Source: Acinetobacter harbinensis | GTDB taxonomy: Bacteria > Pseudomonadota > Gammaproteobacteria > Pseudomonadales > Moraxellaceae | Length of the DNA stretch: 64,000 nucleotides | Direction: 5' to 3' | NCBI RefSeq assembly: GCF_000816495.1 | Contig: NZ_JXBK01000001.1 | Span: forward strand, 492,142 to 556,141 | In this document: positions 1-9,458 of the stretch, one piece after another | Layout of the letters: every line of letters begins with the position of its first letter | How positions within the stretch are numbered: the stretch's first letter is position 1 | Position numbers and translations under genes: made by a program | The notes under the pieces: model-generated | What the model saw: the letters and a program-made list of their open reading frames with translations, nothing else | Database searches by the model: none | What the model was told of the DNA's origin: nothing

Positions 1-621
1 TCAGACGTGACCGACTCTCAGAGTGTTAGTATTCTTTGGGTTGGACGTATGCTGAAATTGAAAAATGTTGATTTGTTGATTAAAGCATTATCTCGGCTAA
101 AAAATGAAGGTAAGAAATTTAAGCTTTTACTAGTTGGTGAAGGACCAGAGCGAGAGCGATTACAAAAGCTTGCAGATAAGTTGTTGGGTGAAGAGTTTTG
201 TACAATTCAAGATTTTATCCCAGCTTCTGAAGTGCCAGCACTAATGGCCGAACATGATATATATGTATTGCCAAGTAATGCATATGAAGGGTGGGGGGCT
301 GTTATTAATGAAGCAATGTCAGTCGGTTGTGCTGTTGTTGTATCAGATAAGACTGGTGCAGGGGCTGCAATGATTGAACATGGTGTGAATGGGATGTTGT
401 TTAAGTCTGGATCAGAGCACTCTCTTTATGAGTGTTTAGATTGGTTTATTAGTATGAACGATTTAAGGAAAGATCTAGGTATGCATGCTAAGTCTACATT
501 TGTAGAAGACTGGCAGCCGAGCATAGTTGCCCAACGTTTTATAAATATATCTTCACAGTTGATTAATGGCAGAGAGGTATTAGGTTATTCTCACGGGCCA
601 TTATCAAAAATTAATAAATGA
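1..621 (+). CDS. Glycosyltransferase family 4, 5' end outside window
   Basis: The reading frame is open from the first base, so the visible 206 codons are the C-terminal half of a GT-B fold glycosyltransferase; a GTG at position 7 is probably internal. The strand-turn segment WVGRMLKLKNVDLLIKAL and the LLVGEGPERERL motif are typical of the nucleotide-sugar-binding domain of GT4 enzymes. The donor-site E-x7-E signature is present in EGWGAVINEAMSVGCAVV. It should add one sugar to the lipid-linked capsule repeat unit on the cytoplasmic face of the inner membrane. It lies 18 nt upstream of the Wzy polymerase in the K-locus operon. The sugar specificity cannot be read from sequence. Confidence 0.85.
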   Translation, partial: SDVTDSQSVSILWVGRMLKLKNVDLLIKALSRLKNEGKKFKLLLVGEGPERERLQKLADKLLGEEFCTIQDFIPASEVPALMAEHDIYVLPSNAYEGWGAVINEAMSVGCAVVVSDKTGAGAAMIEHGVNGMLFKSGSEHSLYECLDWFISMNDLRKDLGMHAKSTFVEDWQPSIVAQRFINISSQLINGREVLGYSHGPLSKINK

Positions 622-639
622 ATACTTTGGTGGTGTAAC

Positions 640-1887
640 TTGGGTATTACCTTTTTTGTTTCAATAGTAGTGTTAATATTGAGTTTTATTTTTTTTAAAA
701 CTCCGAAAGGAAGGTTTAAATACTTATTCATAAATCCGATTGCTTTTGTTTCGATATTTGTTATTATTTACATGATAGTAGGGTTTAATTTATTTTGGCA
801 AGGCGATTATTATTTTTTAGGTGTAAATTTATCATATGGTTTAGATAGACTTTATGGGGTTACATCTGTTTTTTTAGGATTTTTTTTAGGATTTTTTTTA
901 ATAATTTTTTATTCTATTAAACAACGTAATACTTTTAACTATTACAAGGATTACCGGCTAAGGTCATCTTTAGTTTTCCTTTTTATATTCCTAATGGTTC
1001 TCTACTCATTATTACTAATTAATAAATTTAAAATTCCTTTAGTACATAATTTTTTAGGTCTTTTTTTTAATGCTGGCATTACAGTAATTTCCTATGCTTT
1101 TATTTCTAAAATGCGCTACTCTCATTTTTTATTATTAATCTATACTTTGCTGGTTGTTTATCTAGGTTTTCGCTATAGATTATTATTTTTGTTTTTACCT
1201 ATTATTATTTCTCTTTTTATATTAAAAAAAACATCGTTTTTTAAGATGCTCGTATACTCAGCCGTAACTTTAGTTTCTGTTTTAATTGTTGCCGTTGTTG
1301 GTATATCACGTAGATATTCGGATGGCCTAGATCTTAGTAGGTTAGATGGAATGGGTTTTTTAAATATAATTATTCAAGGTATATTTAATGATACATCCAC
1401 AGTACTAACGTCAGGCGCACTAATTCAATGGCTAGATGATACCGATAATTTTGCTTATTTTAAGCAGATTTGGTATGTGTTAAATTATTTCATACCTAAT
1501 GAATTATATCCAGATAAGGAATATTCCCCTATCTTTGATAATATTTCTATATTGACAGGTCAGATAAATAATGAATCGGGCGCTGCAGTTCTAGGTTTTG
1601 TAGAGTATTATCATACTGCTGGTTACTATGGAGTTATTTTATTTGCATTTTTATTTGCATTTTTATTTGCTAAGCTTTTTAAAAAAATGATTAATTCAAA
1701 TAGTCTTTATGATCATTATGTTTACTTTGTTCTACTTGCTTGGTTTATAAACTCTTTAACAAGAGGTTATCTACCACAAAACTTACAAGATCTTGTTTCT
1801 ATAGTTATAGGGCTTTATCTGATTAAGAGATTTTCTAATTTATCTAAAGCTGGTGGCTATCTTGAAAGTAATAATAAACGGATCTAA
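640..1887 (+). CDS. wzy: Capsule repeat-unit polymerase (Wzy-like)
   Basis: A 415-residue protein made almost entirely of hydrophobic segments (roughly 10-12 predicted helices) with one larger polar loop around residues 220-310, the layout of Wzy O-antigen/capsule polymerases. Sequence conservation in this family is very low, so the call rests on topology and on position between glycosyltransferases in a Wzx/Wzy-type K locus. Wzy joins completed repeat units on the periplasmic face. The first start in frame is a TTG at 640 with no strong Shine-Dalgarno, so the true start is uncertain. The coding strand is very AT rich, as usual for the variable centre of capsule loci. The 3' end overlaps the next gene by 35 nt. 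Confidence 0.75.
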   Translation: MGITFFVSIVVLILSFIFFKTPKGRFKYLFINPIAFVSIFVIIYMIVGFNLFWQGDYYFLGVNLSYGLDRLYGVTSVFLGFFLGFFLIIFYSIKQRNTFNYYKDYRLRSSLVFLFIFLMVLYSLLLINKFKIPLVHNFLGLFFNAGITVISYAFISKMRYSHFLLLIYTLLVVYLGFRYRLLFLFLPIIISLFILKKTSFFKMLVYSAVTLVSVLIVAVVGISRRYSDGLDLSRLDGMGFLNIIIQGIFNDTSTVLTSGALIQWLDDTDNFAYFKQIWYVLNYFIPNELYPDKEYSPIFDNISILTGQINNESGAAVLGFVEYYHTAGYYGVILFAFLFAFLFAKLFKKMINSNSLYDHYVYFVLLAWFINSLTRGYLPQNLQDLVSIVIGLYLIKRFSNLSKAGGYLESNNKRI

Positions 1888-2980
1888 CTTGCACTCGGGT
1901 GGTGGTTTACAAGCTGGTATTTCATTTCTGTATGAAGCTTCTAGATTAAATTCTAGTGATTTACCCTTGCTGCATGTGATTGTTTCAAGCGAAATTTATG
2001 CAGGGCTAGCTCAAATGGGTGCTAATACAGCCGTTTTTGGTCGTTATGAAGTTATAGATACATTTGGTCTTGAGGGTTTGTACTCCAAATTAAATAATAG
2101 AATTAAAGAATATGAATTGGTTTTTACAATTTTTGGCCCAAACTATTTAAGAGTAAAAGCTAAAAAAGAAATTGTCGGTTTTGCGCAGCTGTGGATATTA
2201 AATTTTAACAACCCTATATCTGAAAAAATGTCTTTTTTTAGTAAAAATGTATTGCGTCTTAAGTTTCTTATTCAATGGCTTTTTTTCTTACGGGCAGATC
2301 ATTACGTTGTTGAACTTGAGCACGTTAAAAAGGGGTTGATTCAAAGCAAAGGTGTTGATGCTGAAAAAGTAAGCATTGTATATAATACTGTCTCATCTTT
2401 ATACCTTGATGAAAGTAAATGGAAGACTATCTGTATAGAAAAAGGCAATGAAAAAATATCTTTAGGGATTGTGACCCGAGATTACCCGCATAAAAATATT
2501 GGTATTTTGCCTGCAGTCGGTCAGATTTTAGAAAGTAAGCACAATCTTAAAGTGCACTTTTATACCACGCTTAATGAGCTTGAGTGGTCAGCTCGAGATG
2601 AGTTTTTTAAGAAGTATGTATCAACTGTAGGTTCGCTATCACCAGACCAATGTCCGTCGTTTTATCAACAAATAGACGGCGTGGTATTTCCTAGTTTATT
2701 AGAGTGTTTTTCAGCAACACCCTTAGAGGCGATGGTTATGGCTAAGCCGTTATTTGCTTCTGATCGTGGTTTTGTACGTGATGTTTGTGCTGAATATGCA
2801 GTGTATTTTGATCCATTAGATGCCAATGATATTGCACTTAAGATAGCTAACTATTTTAAAACCAATTTTAATAACACAGAAAAGTTAGATAGAGCTAGAA
2901 ATCACGCACTAAATTTTTCTTCAGCTAAGAGTCGAGCTGAAAAATATTTAGAAATTATTCAACAACAAGTGAAAGGTTGA
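1853..2980 (+). CDS. Glycosyltransferase family 4 (capsule)
   Basis: A 375-residue GT-B type glycosyltransferase. The N-terminal NGSNLHSGGGLQAG glycine-rich turn is typical of the acceptor domain. The C-terminal domain carries LGIVTRDYPHKNIGIL and the donor-site E-x7-E region LLECFSATPLEAMVMAKP, followed by an ASDRGFVRDV segment. It would add a sugar to the undecaprenyl-linked capsule unit. The start used is GTG at 1853, overlapping wzy; a TTG nine bases later is equally possible. It ends 4 nt before fnlA, whose translation may be coupled. Donor and acceptor are unknown; the neighbouring fnl genes allow an L-FucNAc-containing unit. Confidence 0.85.
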   Translation: MAILKVIINGSNLHSGGGLQAGISFLYEASRLNSSDLPLLHVIVSSEIYAGLAQMGANTAVFGRYEVIDTFGLEGLYSKLNNRIKEYELVFTIFGPNYLRVKAKKEIVGFAQLWILNFNNPISEKMSFFSKNVLRLKFLIQWLFFLRADHYVVELEHVKKGLIQSKGVDAEKVSIVYNTVSSLYLDESKWKTICIEKGNEKISLGIVTRDYPHKNIGILPAVGQILESKHNLKVHFYTTLNELEWSARDEFFKKYVSTVGSLSPDQCPSFYQQIDGVVFPSLLECFSATPLEAMVMAKPLFASDRGFVRDVCAEYAVYFDPLDANDIALKIANYFKTNFNNTEKLDRARNHALNFSSAKSRAEKYLEIIQQQVKG

Positions 2981-2984
2981 GCAA

Positions 2985-4022
2985 ATGCATTTTAACGGAA
3001 AAATTCTACTAATTACAGGTGGCACTGGCTCATTTGGTAACGCAGTGCTAAAGCGCTTTTTAAATACTGATATTGCTGAAATCCGTATTTTTAGCCGTGA
3101 TGAAAAGAAACAAGATGATATGCGTAAGAAGTATCAATCATCCAAGCTTAAATTCTATATTGGCGATGTACGCGATTATAACAGTATATTAAATGCTACC
3201 CGTGGTGTTGATTATATTTATCATGCGGCTGCACTCAAACAAGTACCGTCTTGTGAATTTCATCCTATGGAAGCCGTAAAGACAAATGTTTTGGGTACAG
3301 AAAATATGTTGGAAGCGGCTATTCAAAATCGAGTAAAACGTATTGTATGTTTAAGTACAGATAAAGCCGTGTATCCGATTAATGCAATGGGCATCTCTAA
3401 AGCGATGATGGAAAAAGTCATTGTTGCCAAATCTAGGAATTTAGAAGGTTTGGATACCGTTATTAGCTGTACACGTTATGGTAACGTGATGGCATCACGC
3501 GGTTCAGTGATCCCTTTATTTGTCGATCAAATTCGTCAAGGAAAACCCTTGACCATTACAGATCCCAATATGACTCGTTTTATGATGACACTGGAGGATG
3601 CAGTAGATTTAGTGCTGTATGCATTTGAACATGGTCAAAATGGCGATATTTTTGTACAAAAGGCACCTGCTGCTACCATTGAAGTACTTGCTCAAGCCTT
3701 AAAAGAACTGATTCAGTTACCTGAGCATCCAATTTCTATTATGGGAACGCGTCATGGTGAAAAAGCCTATGAAGCCTTGCTCAGTCGTGAAGAAGTAGTG
3801 GTTGCCATTGACCATGGCGAATATTTTCAAGTGCCCGCCGATCAGCGTGATTTGAATTATGAAAAGTACGTTGAGGAAGGTGATTTAGAAATCACACAAT
3901 TTGAAGATTATAACTCGCATAATACAACGCGCTTAGATATTGAAGGTATGAAGAAACTATTGCTTAAACTTAATTTTGTGCGTGCCTTAACCCAAGGTCA
4001 ATATATAGACCCAGAGGCATAA
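2985..4022 (+). CDS. fnlA: UDP-GlcNAc 4,6-dehydratase/5-epimerase (FnlA/CapE)
   Basis: First enzyme of UDP-L-FucNAc synthesis: it dehydrates UDP-GlcNAc at C4/C6 and epimerises C5. It is a 345-residue extended SDR protein with the NAD(P) motif TGGTGSFGNAVL near residue 10 and catalytic MGISK (Met-x3-Lys instead of Tyr-x3-Lys), as known for CapE/FnlA and FlaA1-type inverting dehydratases. LSTDKAVYPINAMG and RYGNVMASRGSVIP are typical family blocks. A GAAAGG ribosome site precedes the ATG. It is followed after 2 nt by fnlB and then fnlC, giving the full three-gene pathway. Length and gene order match the Acinetobacter and E. coli O26 type arrangement as I know it. Confidence 0.95.
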   Translation: MHFNGKILLITGGTGSFGNAVLKRFLNTDIAEIRIFSRDEKKQDDMRKKYQSSKLKFYIGDVRDYNSILNATRGVDYIYHAAALKQVPSCEFHPMEAVKTNVLGTENMLEAAIQNRVKRIVCLSTDKAVYPINAMGISKAMMEKVIVAKSRNLEGLDTVISCTRYGNVMASRGSVIPLFVDQIRQGKPLTITDPNMTRFMMTLEDAVDLVLYAFEHGQNGDIFVQKAPAATIEVLAQALKELIQLPEHPISIMGTRHGEKAYEALLSREEVVVAIDHGEYFQVPADQRDLNYEKYVEEGDLEITQFEDYNSHNTTRLDIEGMKKLLLKLNFVRALTQGQYIDPEA

Positions 4023-4024
4023 GC

Positions 4025-5137
4025 ATGAATGTTTTAGTTACAGGTTCAAATGGCTTTATTGCTAAAAATTTAATTCAATTTTTAGCTGAAAAAGCAGATG
4101 TTAATGTTCTGCCTTACAACAAAGAATCCACTCCACAAGATTTAGAGCAAGCGGTTATTAATGCAGATTGGATTGTGCATTTGGCGGGGGTAAACCGTCC
4201 CTTAAATGATCAAGAATTTATAGACGGTAATACGACCTTAACTCAGCATATCGCTGATATTTTAAAGTCTACCAAAAAAACCACGCCAATTATTTTATCG
4301 TCCTCTATTCAGGCCGAGCGTGATAACGTCTACGGACAAAGTAAATTGGGCGGTGAGCAAGCCTTACTTGAGTTAAATCAAGCTCAAGCTAATCCAGTGT
4401 ATATCTGCCGCTTAGCCAACGTGTTTGGTAAGTGGTCGCGCCCAAACTATAATTCTGCGGTGGCAACCTTTTGTTATAACGTCGCTAATGACTTACCTAT
4501 TCAGATCAATGATCCAAGTGCGATGATCCGCTTGGTCTATATCGATGATGTGGTTGAAACGTTTTGGAATATGCTACAAGGCAGCTTTATACCACAGCAA
4601 CAATTTATGATTGAACCTGAATATCAAATTAGCGTTGGCGATTTAGCCAATACTTTAAATGAGTTCAAAAAATCACGTGACAGTTTAATCACTGCGCCAG
4701 TGGGCACAGGGTTAATACGTGCTTTATATTCCACTTATTTAAGCTTTTTGAAGCCGGCACAATTTGATTATAGCGTGCCGAAATATGGTGATGAGCGCGG
4801 TGTGTTTGTCGAAATGCTTAAAACGCCTAATGCGGGTCAATTTTCTTATTTTACCGCACATGCTGGTATTACTCGTGGTGGACATTATCACCACAGTAAA
4901 ACTGAAAAGTTTTTAGTCATTAAAGGTAAGGCACTGTTTAAGTTCAAACACATCATCACAGGTGAGTTTTATCAGTTAGAAACTTGCGGCGATGAGCCAA
5001 GAATTGTGGAAACAGTACCCGGTTGGACGCATGATATTACCAACATTGGTACGAATGAAATGGTGGTGATGTTGTGGGCCAATGAAATTTTTGACCGTGA
5101 AAAACCTGATACCTATGCGATGCCTTTAACAAATTAA
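4025..5137 (+). CDS. fnlB: UDP-2-acetamido-2,6-dideoxy-hexulose reductase with cupin domain (FnlB/CapF)
   Basis: Second enzyme of the UDP-L-FucNAc pathway, acting on the FnlA product to give UDP-L-PneNAc. The 370-residue protein has two parts, as in staphylococcal CapF. Residues 1-245 form an SDR reductase (TGSNGFIAKNL nucleotide-binding turn, HLAGVNRP, LSSSIQA, and YGQSK as the Tyr-x3-Lys pair). Residues ~260-370 form a cupin with the His-rich metal motif GGHYHHSKTEKFLVIKG. The third Gly of the usual GxxGxxG is Ala, which I also recall for some family members. It lies between fnlA and fnlC with gaps of 2 and 11 nt. Confidence 0.93.
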   Translation: MNVLVTGSNGFIAKNLIQFLAEKADVNVLPYNKESTPQDLEQAVINADWIVHLAGVNRPLNDQEFIDGNTTLTQHIADILKSTKKTTPIILSSSIQAERDNVYGQSKLGGEQALLELNQAQANPVYICRLANVFGKWSRPNYNSAVATFCYNVANDLPIQINDPSAMIRLVYIDDVVETFWNMLQGSFIPQQQFMIEPEYQISVGDLANTLNEFKKSRDSLITAPVGTGLIRALYSTYLSFLKPAQFDYSVPKYGDERGVFVEMLKTPNAGQFSYFTAHAGITRGGHYHHSKTEKFLVIKGKALFKFKHIITGEFYQLETCGDEPRIVETVPGWTHDITNIGTNEMVVMLWANEIFDREKPDTYAMPLTN

Positions 5138-5148
5138 GAGTAAAAATT

Positions 5149-6279
5149 GTGAAAAAATTAAAATTAATGACGGTAGTCGGTACACGTCCAGAAATTATTC
5201 GTTTATCTCGCGTGATGGCAGCATGTGATACCTATTTTGATCATGTGATTATGCATACCGGTCAAAACTATGACTATGAACTCAATGAAATTTTCTTTAC
5301 TGACTTGGGTATTCGTAAGCCGGATCATTTTTTAAATGCCGCTGGCACCACAGGTGCGGAAACCATTGGCAATGTCATCATTGGTGTTGATAAGGTTTTA
5401 GAGGAAGTGCAGCCAGAAGCATTGCTAGTACTTGGCGATACCAACAGCTGCATGGCCGTTATCCCAGCCAAGCGTCGTAAAATTCCAACCTTTCATATGG
5501 AAGCAGGAAATCGCTGTTTTGATATGCGTGTGCCGGAAGAAATTAACCGTCGTATTGTGGACCATACCGCAGACCTGAACTTAACTTATAGCACCATTGC
5601 ACGTGACTACTTGCTAGCAGAAGGCTTACCCGCTGATTTGGTCATTAAGACCGGTAGTCCCATGTTTGAGGTATTAAATTACTATAAAGCAAAGATCGAA
5701 GCGTCTGATGTATTAGCACGTTTAGGCTTAAAAGAACATGAGTACTTTATTGTCAGTGCACATCGTGAAGAAAATATTAACTCAGATCAAAACTTTTTAG
5801 ATTTGATTGAAATGCTGAATGCGGTGGCAGAAAAATATCAGTTTCCGGTTATTGTTTCCACACATCCACGTACGCGCAACCGTATTGAACAGCTAAATAT
5901 TAAGTTTCATCCTTTAATTCAGCTATTAAAACCACTTGGATTTAGTGATTATAATAAATTGCAACTCTCTGCAAAAGCAGCTTTATCTGATAGTGGCACA
6001 ATTAACGAAGAATCTTCAATTTTAAACTTTCCTGCATTAAATTTACGTCAAGCACATGAGCGTCCAGAAGGGATGGAAGAAGCTGCGGTGATGATGGTGG
6101 GCTTAACTGCTGAGCGGACTTTACAAGGCTTAGAGATTTTAGACTCACAGCCGCGTGGTGAAGAACGTTTATTACGTTTGGTCGCTGATTATAGTATGCC
6201 AAATGTCAGTGAAAAGATGGCGCGTATTATTTTAAGTTATACCGACTATGTTAACCGAGTAGTTTGGAAGAAGTACTGA
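5149..6279 (+). CDS. fnlC: UDP-N-acetylglucosamine 2-epimerase family, UDP-L-FucNAc-forming (FnlC/CapG)
   Basis: Third enzyme of the pathway: a C2 epimerase converting UDP-L-PneNAc to UDP-L-FucNAc. The 376-residue WecB-like protein begins with VVGTRPEIIRLSRVM and MHTGQNYDYELNEIFF. It has HMEAGNRCFDMRVPEEINR (family catalytic/UDP-binding region), SAHREENI, STHPRTRNR and the C-terminal SDSGTINEESS loop with RQAHERPEGMEE. The start is GTG at 5149. It follows fnlB by 11 nt and precedes a glycosyltransferase by 14 nt. fnlABC together predict L-FucNAc as a capsule component. Confidence 0.94.
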   Translation: MKKLKLMTVVGTRPEIIRLSRVMAACDTYFDHVIMHTGQNYDYELNEIFFTDLGIRKPDHFLNAAGTTGAETIGNVIIGVDKVLEEVQPEALLVLGDTNSCMAVIPAKRRKIPTFHMEAGNRCFDMRVPEEINRRIVDHTADLNLTYSTIARDYLLAEGLPADLVIKTGSPMFEVLNYYKAKIEASDVLARLGLKEHEYFIVSAHREENINSDQNFLDLIEMLNAVAEKYQFPVIVSTHPRTRNRIEQLNIKFHPLIQLLKPLGFSDYNKLQLSAKAALSDSGTINEESSILNFPALNLRQAHERPEGMEEAAVMMVGLTAERTLQGLEILDSQPRGEERLLRLVADYSMPNVSEKMARIILSYTDYVNRVVWKKY

Positions 6280-6293
6280 GTTAAGGGTGAGCT

Positions 6294-7478
6294 ATGAACA
6301 ACAAGGTCTATTTAGTCACAGAATATTATCATGAGAGTCAGAATACGACAGGATACTTACTTGGCAAAGTATATAATTTTTTAAATATGCAGAGCGATAT
6401 AGATCTGGTCTTAATTGCTAAAGAGGATAAAAATAGTCCTTGTTATAGTAATGCCCATTACATTAAGGCTATAAGCCCAAATAAAACCAGTTTGCTGAAA
6501 AGATTGATTTATGAGTTTATGATTTCATTCTATTTTTTCGTTTCCATCATGAAAAATGTAGAAAAAAAAAGTATAGTTTTTACTGGTACTACACCAATTT
6601 TTTTACTTATAGTTTTATTTTTTACCAAGAAATTTTTAAAGTTTAAATGGATTTTATTAGTACATGATGTCTTTCCAGAGAACTTAGTTGCTGCAAAGGT
6701 TTTAAAGCAAGGAAGTATGGTTTATAAAATTCTTAAAAGGTTTTTTGATGTTATTTATACCAGTGCAGATGAAGTTATTGTTATTGGTAAGGATATGGAA
6801 AAGTTGGTTCATTCCAAAACTCACAAGAACAATATTAGTGTTATTCAAAATTGGATTGATTACTCCGACATTAATGTAGAACCAAAAAATGACAACTCTA
6901 TTCTGAAAGAGCTTAATTGGTTAGACATGCATACTACAATATTTCAGTTTTTTGGTAATATCGGACGTGTTCAAGGTGTGGATGTTATTTTAGATGCTAT
7001 TAAGAACATGGAGTATTCGCATCTTGCAAAATTTATCTTCATAGGTGATGGCGCATATGTTGAAAAACTTAAAATACAAATTAAAAGCTTGAATCTAGAT
7101 AATGTTTTTTATTATGGTGCTTTAGATCAGTCCCAAAAATCGATTGGCTTAAATGCATGTGATGTTGCATTGGTTACATTAGCAGAGGGAATGCTCGGCT
7201 TAGGTGTGCCGAGTAAATCGTACTTCTCAATGGCTGCTAACAAACCTATTTTAGCAATCATGGAATATGAGTCTGAAGTTTCGCATATGCTGAAAACTCA
7301 TAATATTGGTTGGGTTGTTCAGCCAAATAATATTCATGCTTTAACCAATAAGTTAGATGAAATTGTTCAAAAAAATAATGTTTATGGATTTAATTCACCA
7401 CGCGAAGTTCTAAAAAAATATTATGCTGAACCTGTTGCTATGCAAAATATCTTAGAAATTATTAGAAAACTTAACTAA
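6294..7478 (+). CDS. Glycosyltransferase, probable L-FucNAc transferase (WbuB-like)
   Basis: A 394-residue GT-B glycosyltransferase with the N-terminal LVTEYYHESQNTTGYLLGKV block, ILLVHDVFPENLVAAKVL in the middle (the DxxPE-type motif of WbuB/WbpH-like enzymes), GNIGRVQGVDVILDAI and IFIGDGAYVEKL in the donor domain, and GLGVPSKSYFSMAANKP near the C terminus. Genes of this type directly follow fnlABC in other bacteria and are assigned as FucNAc transferases, so transfer of L-FucNAc onto the lipid-linked primer is the likely role. That specificity is inferred from neighbourhood and not shown by a motif. Confidence 0.85.
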   Translation: MNNKVYLVTEYYHESQNTTGYLLGKVYNFLNMQSDIDLVLIAKEDKNSPCYSNAHYIKAISPNKTSLLKRLIYEFMISFYFFVSIMKNVEKKSIVFTGTTPIFLLIVLFFTKKFLKFKWILLVHDVFPENLVAAKVLKQGSMVYKILKRFFDVIYTSADEVIVIGKDMEKLVHSKTHKNNISVIQNWIDYSDINVEPKNDNSILKELNWLDMHTTIFQFFGNIGRVQGVDVILDAIKNMEYSHLAKFIFIGDGAYVEKLKIQIKSLNLDNVFYYGALDQSQKSIGLNACDVALVTLAEGMLGLGVPSKSYFSMAANKPILAIMEYESEVSHMLKTHNIGWVVQPNNIHALTNKLDEIVQKNNVYGFNSPREVLKKYYAEPVAMQNILEIIRKLN

Positions 7479-7491
7479 TGGTAGAATTAAC

Positions 7492-8433
7492 GTGAAAATA
7501 CTAATCACAGGCAGTAACGGATTCTTAGGTCAATATTTATGTCAGTTTCTGGCTGAAAAAAACTATTCAATTTTGGCACAAACACGTAAAGCTCAAACAT
7601 TTGCTCTTCCTAATATAAGCAATATCAATTTTGACTTAAATGATAACTTGGACAATGTCAACCTTTACCAAGTTGAAGTTATCATTCACTGTGCAGGTCG
7701 TGCGCATATTATGAATGAAACCGCTGAATCGCCTTTAACCGCATATCGTCAAACTAACGTACAAGGTACTTTAAACCTTGCACAAAAGGCGGTAGAAAGT
7801 GGTGTAAAGCGTTTCATTTATTTGAGTAGTATAAAAGTGAATGGCGAAGAAACACGAGAAACTCCATTTAAGCCTGATGATTTATTTAAATCGAATGATC
7901 CTTATGGATTATCTAAATACGAGGCTGAACAGGCTTTGCTTAAACTCTCTGAACAAACCGGACTAGAAGTTGTCATTATTCGTCCTGTTCTTATTTACGG
8001 ACCAAATGTTAAAGCCAATTTTAAAAGTATGGCGGCATTAGCTAGTAAAAAACTGCCTTTGCCAATAGGCTGCCTAGGCAATAAACGTAGTATGGTGAGT
8101 GTTTATAACTTAGCTGATTTTATTCATACTTGTATGAGACATCCGAATGCTAATGGTGAAGTATTTCTCTCTAGTGACCAAGAAGATATTTCAGTCAAAC
8201 AATTATTTGAAAAGTTAGCCTACTATCAAAATAACAAATTACTGATGATACCTGTGCCTAAAAGTCTGATTAGCCTGCTAGCAAGTTTAGTAGGGAAAAA
8301 AGCAGTCGCGTCACGTTTATGTTCAGAGTTGGTGGTAGATACATCAAAAAATACTAAACTTTTAGATTGGACAGCACCTTATAGCGTTGATGCAAGTCTA
8401 GAAAAAATGTTTAACACAACTCATAAAAATTGA
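7492..8433 (+). CDS. NAD-dependent sugar-nucleotide 4-ketoreductase/epimerase (Qnr/WbpV/Fnr-like)
   Basis: A 313-residue extended SDR protein with the ITGSNGFLGQYL dinucleotide motif at residue ~5, CAGRAHI, LSSIKVNGE and the catalytic YGLSK. Proteins like this reduce the 4-keto intermediate made by Gdr/WbpM to UDP-D-QuiNAc or UDP-D-FucNAc. The next genes encode the initiating transferase and Gdr, the same set as wbpV-wbpL-wbpM in Pseudomonas, so the role is 4-reduction of the Gdr product. Which epimer is made cannot be told from sequence. The start is GTG at 7492. Confidence 0.8.
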   Translation: MKILITGSNGFLGQYLCQFLAEKNYSILAQTRKAQTFALPNISNINFDLNDNLDNVNLYQVEVIIHCAGRAHIMNETAESPLTAYRQTNVQGTLNLAQKAVESGVKRFIYLSSIKVNGEETRETPFKPDDLFKSNDPYGLSKYEAEQALLKLSEQTGLEVVIIRPVLIYGPNVKANFKSMAALASKKLPLPIGCLGNKRSMVSVYNLADFIHTCMRHPNANGEVFLSSDQEDISVKQLFEKLAYYQNNKLLMIPVPKSLISLLASLVGKKAVASRLCSELVVDTSKNTKLLDWTAPYSVDASLEKMFNTTHKN

Positions 8434-8447
8434 GATTAGTCATAGAT

Positions 8448-9458
8448 ATGTCCATTCTATTCATCTTTATTTTCTTTATACTTGCGTTTGCTTTGACTTA
8501 TTTCATGCGAACTTATGCCTTAAAGAAAAACATCATAGATAACCCCAATGAACGTAGTTCCCATAGTATTCCTACCCCACGTGGTGGTGGCGTTGCTGTA
8601 GTCATCAGTTATCTTTTGGCGCTTGGATTACTCATCTATTCAAATGATATATCTGTGCATATAGGTGTGACTGTTATAGCCGCAGGTTTTATTATTGCCT
8701 TATTGGGCTTTTTGGATGATCACGGCCATATTAACTCTATGCTGCGTTTAGCCATCCATTTCATGGTTGCAATCGGTGTTGTCATCAGTTTGGGTGGCTT
8801 TGCTGAAGTCGCAATTCTAAACGGTATACAGCTGGGCTTTTTTGCCAATATTATTGCAGTCCTATTTTTAGTTTGGTTGCTTAATTTATATAACTTTATG
8901 GATGGTATTAATGGCATTGCCAGTACAGAAGTTATTACATCAACTATCAGTATGGCAATAATCTATTTGGTGCTAAATCATATTGTTGATGAAAAATCAC
9001 TGATTTTATTGGCAGCTTGTGCATTTGGATTTTTATTGTGGAATTTCCCGAAAGCTAAAATATTTATGGGAGATGCCTGTAGTGGCTTTCTAGGACTTAT
9101 TCTGGGAATTTTTGCACTGATCGCATTAAAAGTCGATATTGCTTTATTTTGTGCTTGGCTCATTTGTTTAGGGGTTTTTATTGTAGATGCCACTTTTACC
9201 TTAATCCGTCGAGTCGTCACAGGGCATAAAATGTACGATGCGCATCGTAGTCATACCTATCAAATTTTATCACGTCACTTCAATAGCCATACGCCCGTAA
9301 CCCTAGCTGTCGCAGCGATCAATATTTTTTGGCTGTTGCCAACCGCCTATTTTGTGGCAACGCAAAATTACGCTTATCCAGAATTGGGAATTTTAATTGC
9401 CTATCTACCTTTAATTATTTTAGCGATTAAATTTAAAGCAGGTCATCCAGATGCTTAA
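8448..9458 (+). CDS. itrB: Initiating sugar-1-phosphate transferase, WecA/MraY family (ItrB-like)
   Basis: A polytopic membrane transferase that moves a UDP-activated N-acetylated sugar-1-phosphate onto undecaprenyl phosphate, starting capsule unit assembly. Family landmarks are NPNERSSHSIPTPRGGG in the first cytoplasmic loop, LLNLYNFMDGINGIAS (metal-binding Asp region), KIFMGDACSGFLGL, and AHRSHTYQILSRH in the last cytoplasmic loop. About ten membrane helices are visible. I chose ATG at 8448 (336 aa); an upstream TTG at 8430 overlaps the previous stop codon. In Acinetobacter this type pairs with gdr and a 4-reductase or aminotransferase, so the first sugar is probably D-QuiNAc/D-FucNAc or a derivative. 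Confidence 0.88.
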   Translation: MSILFIFIFFILAFALTYFMRTYALKKNIIDNPNERSSHSIPTPRGGGVAVVISYLLALGLLIYSNDISVHIGVTVIAAGFIIALLGFLDDHGHINSMLRLAIHFMVAIGVVISLGGFAEVAILNGIQLGFFANIIAVLFLVWLLNLYNFMDGINGIASTEVITSTISMAIIYLVLNHIVDEKSLILLAACAFGFLLWNFPKAKIFMGDACSGFLGLILGIFALIALKVDIALFCAWLICLGVFIVDATFTLIRRVVTGHKMYDAHRSHTYQILSRHFNSHTPVTLAVAAINIFWLLPTAYFVATQNYAYPELGILIAYLPLIILAIKFKAGHPDA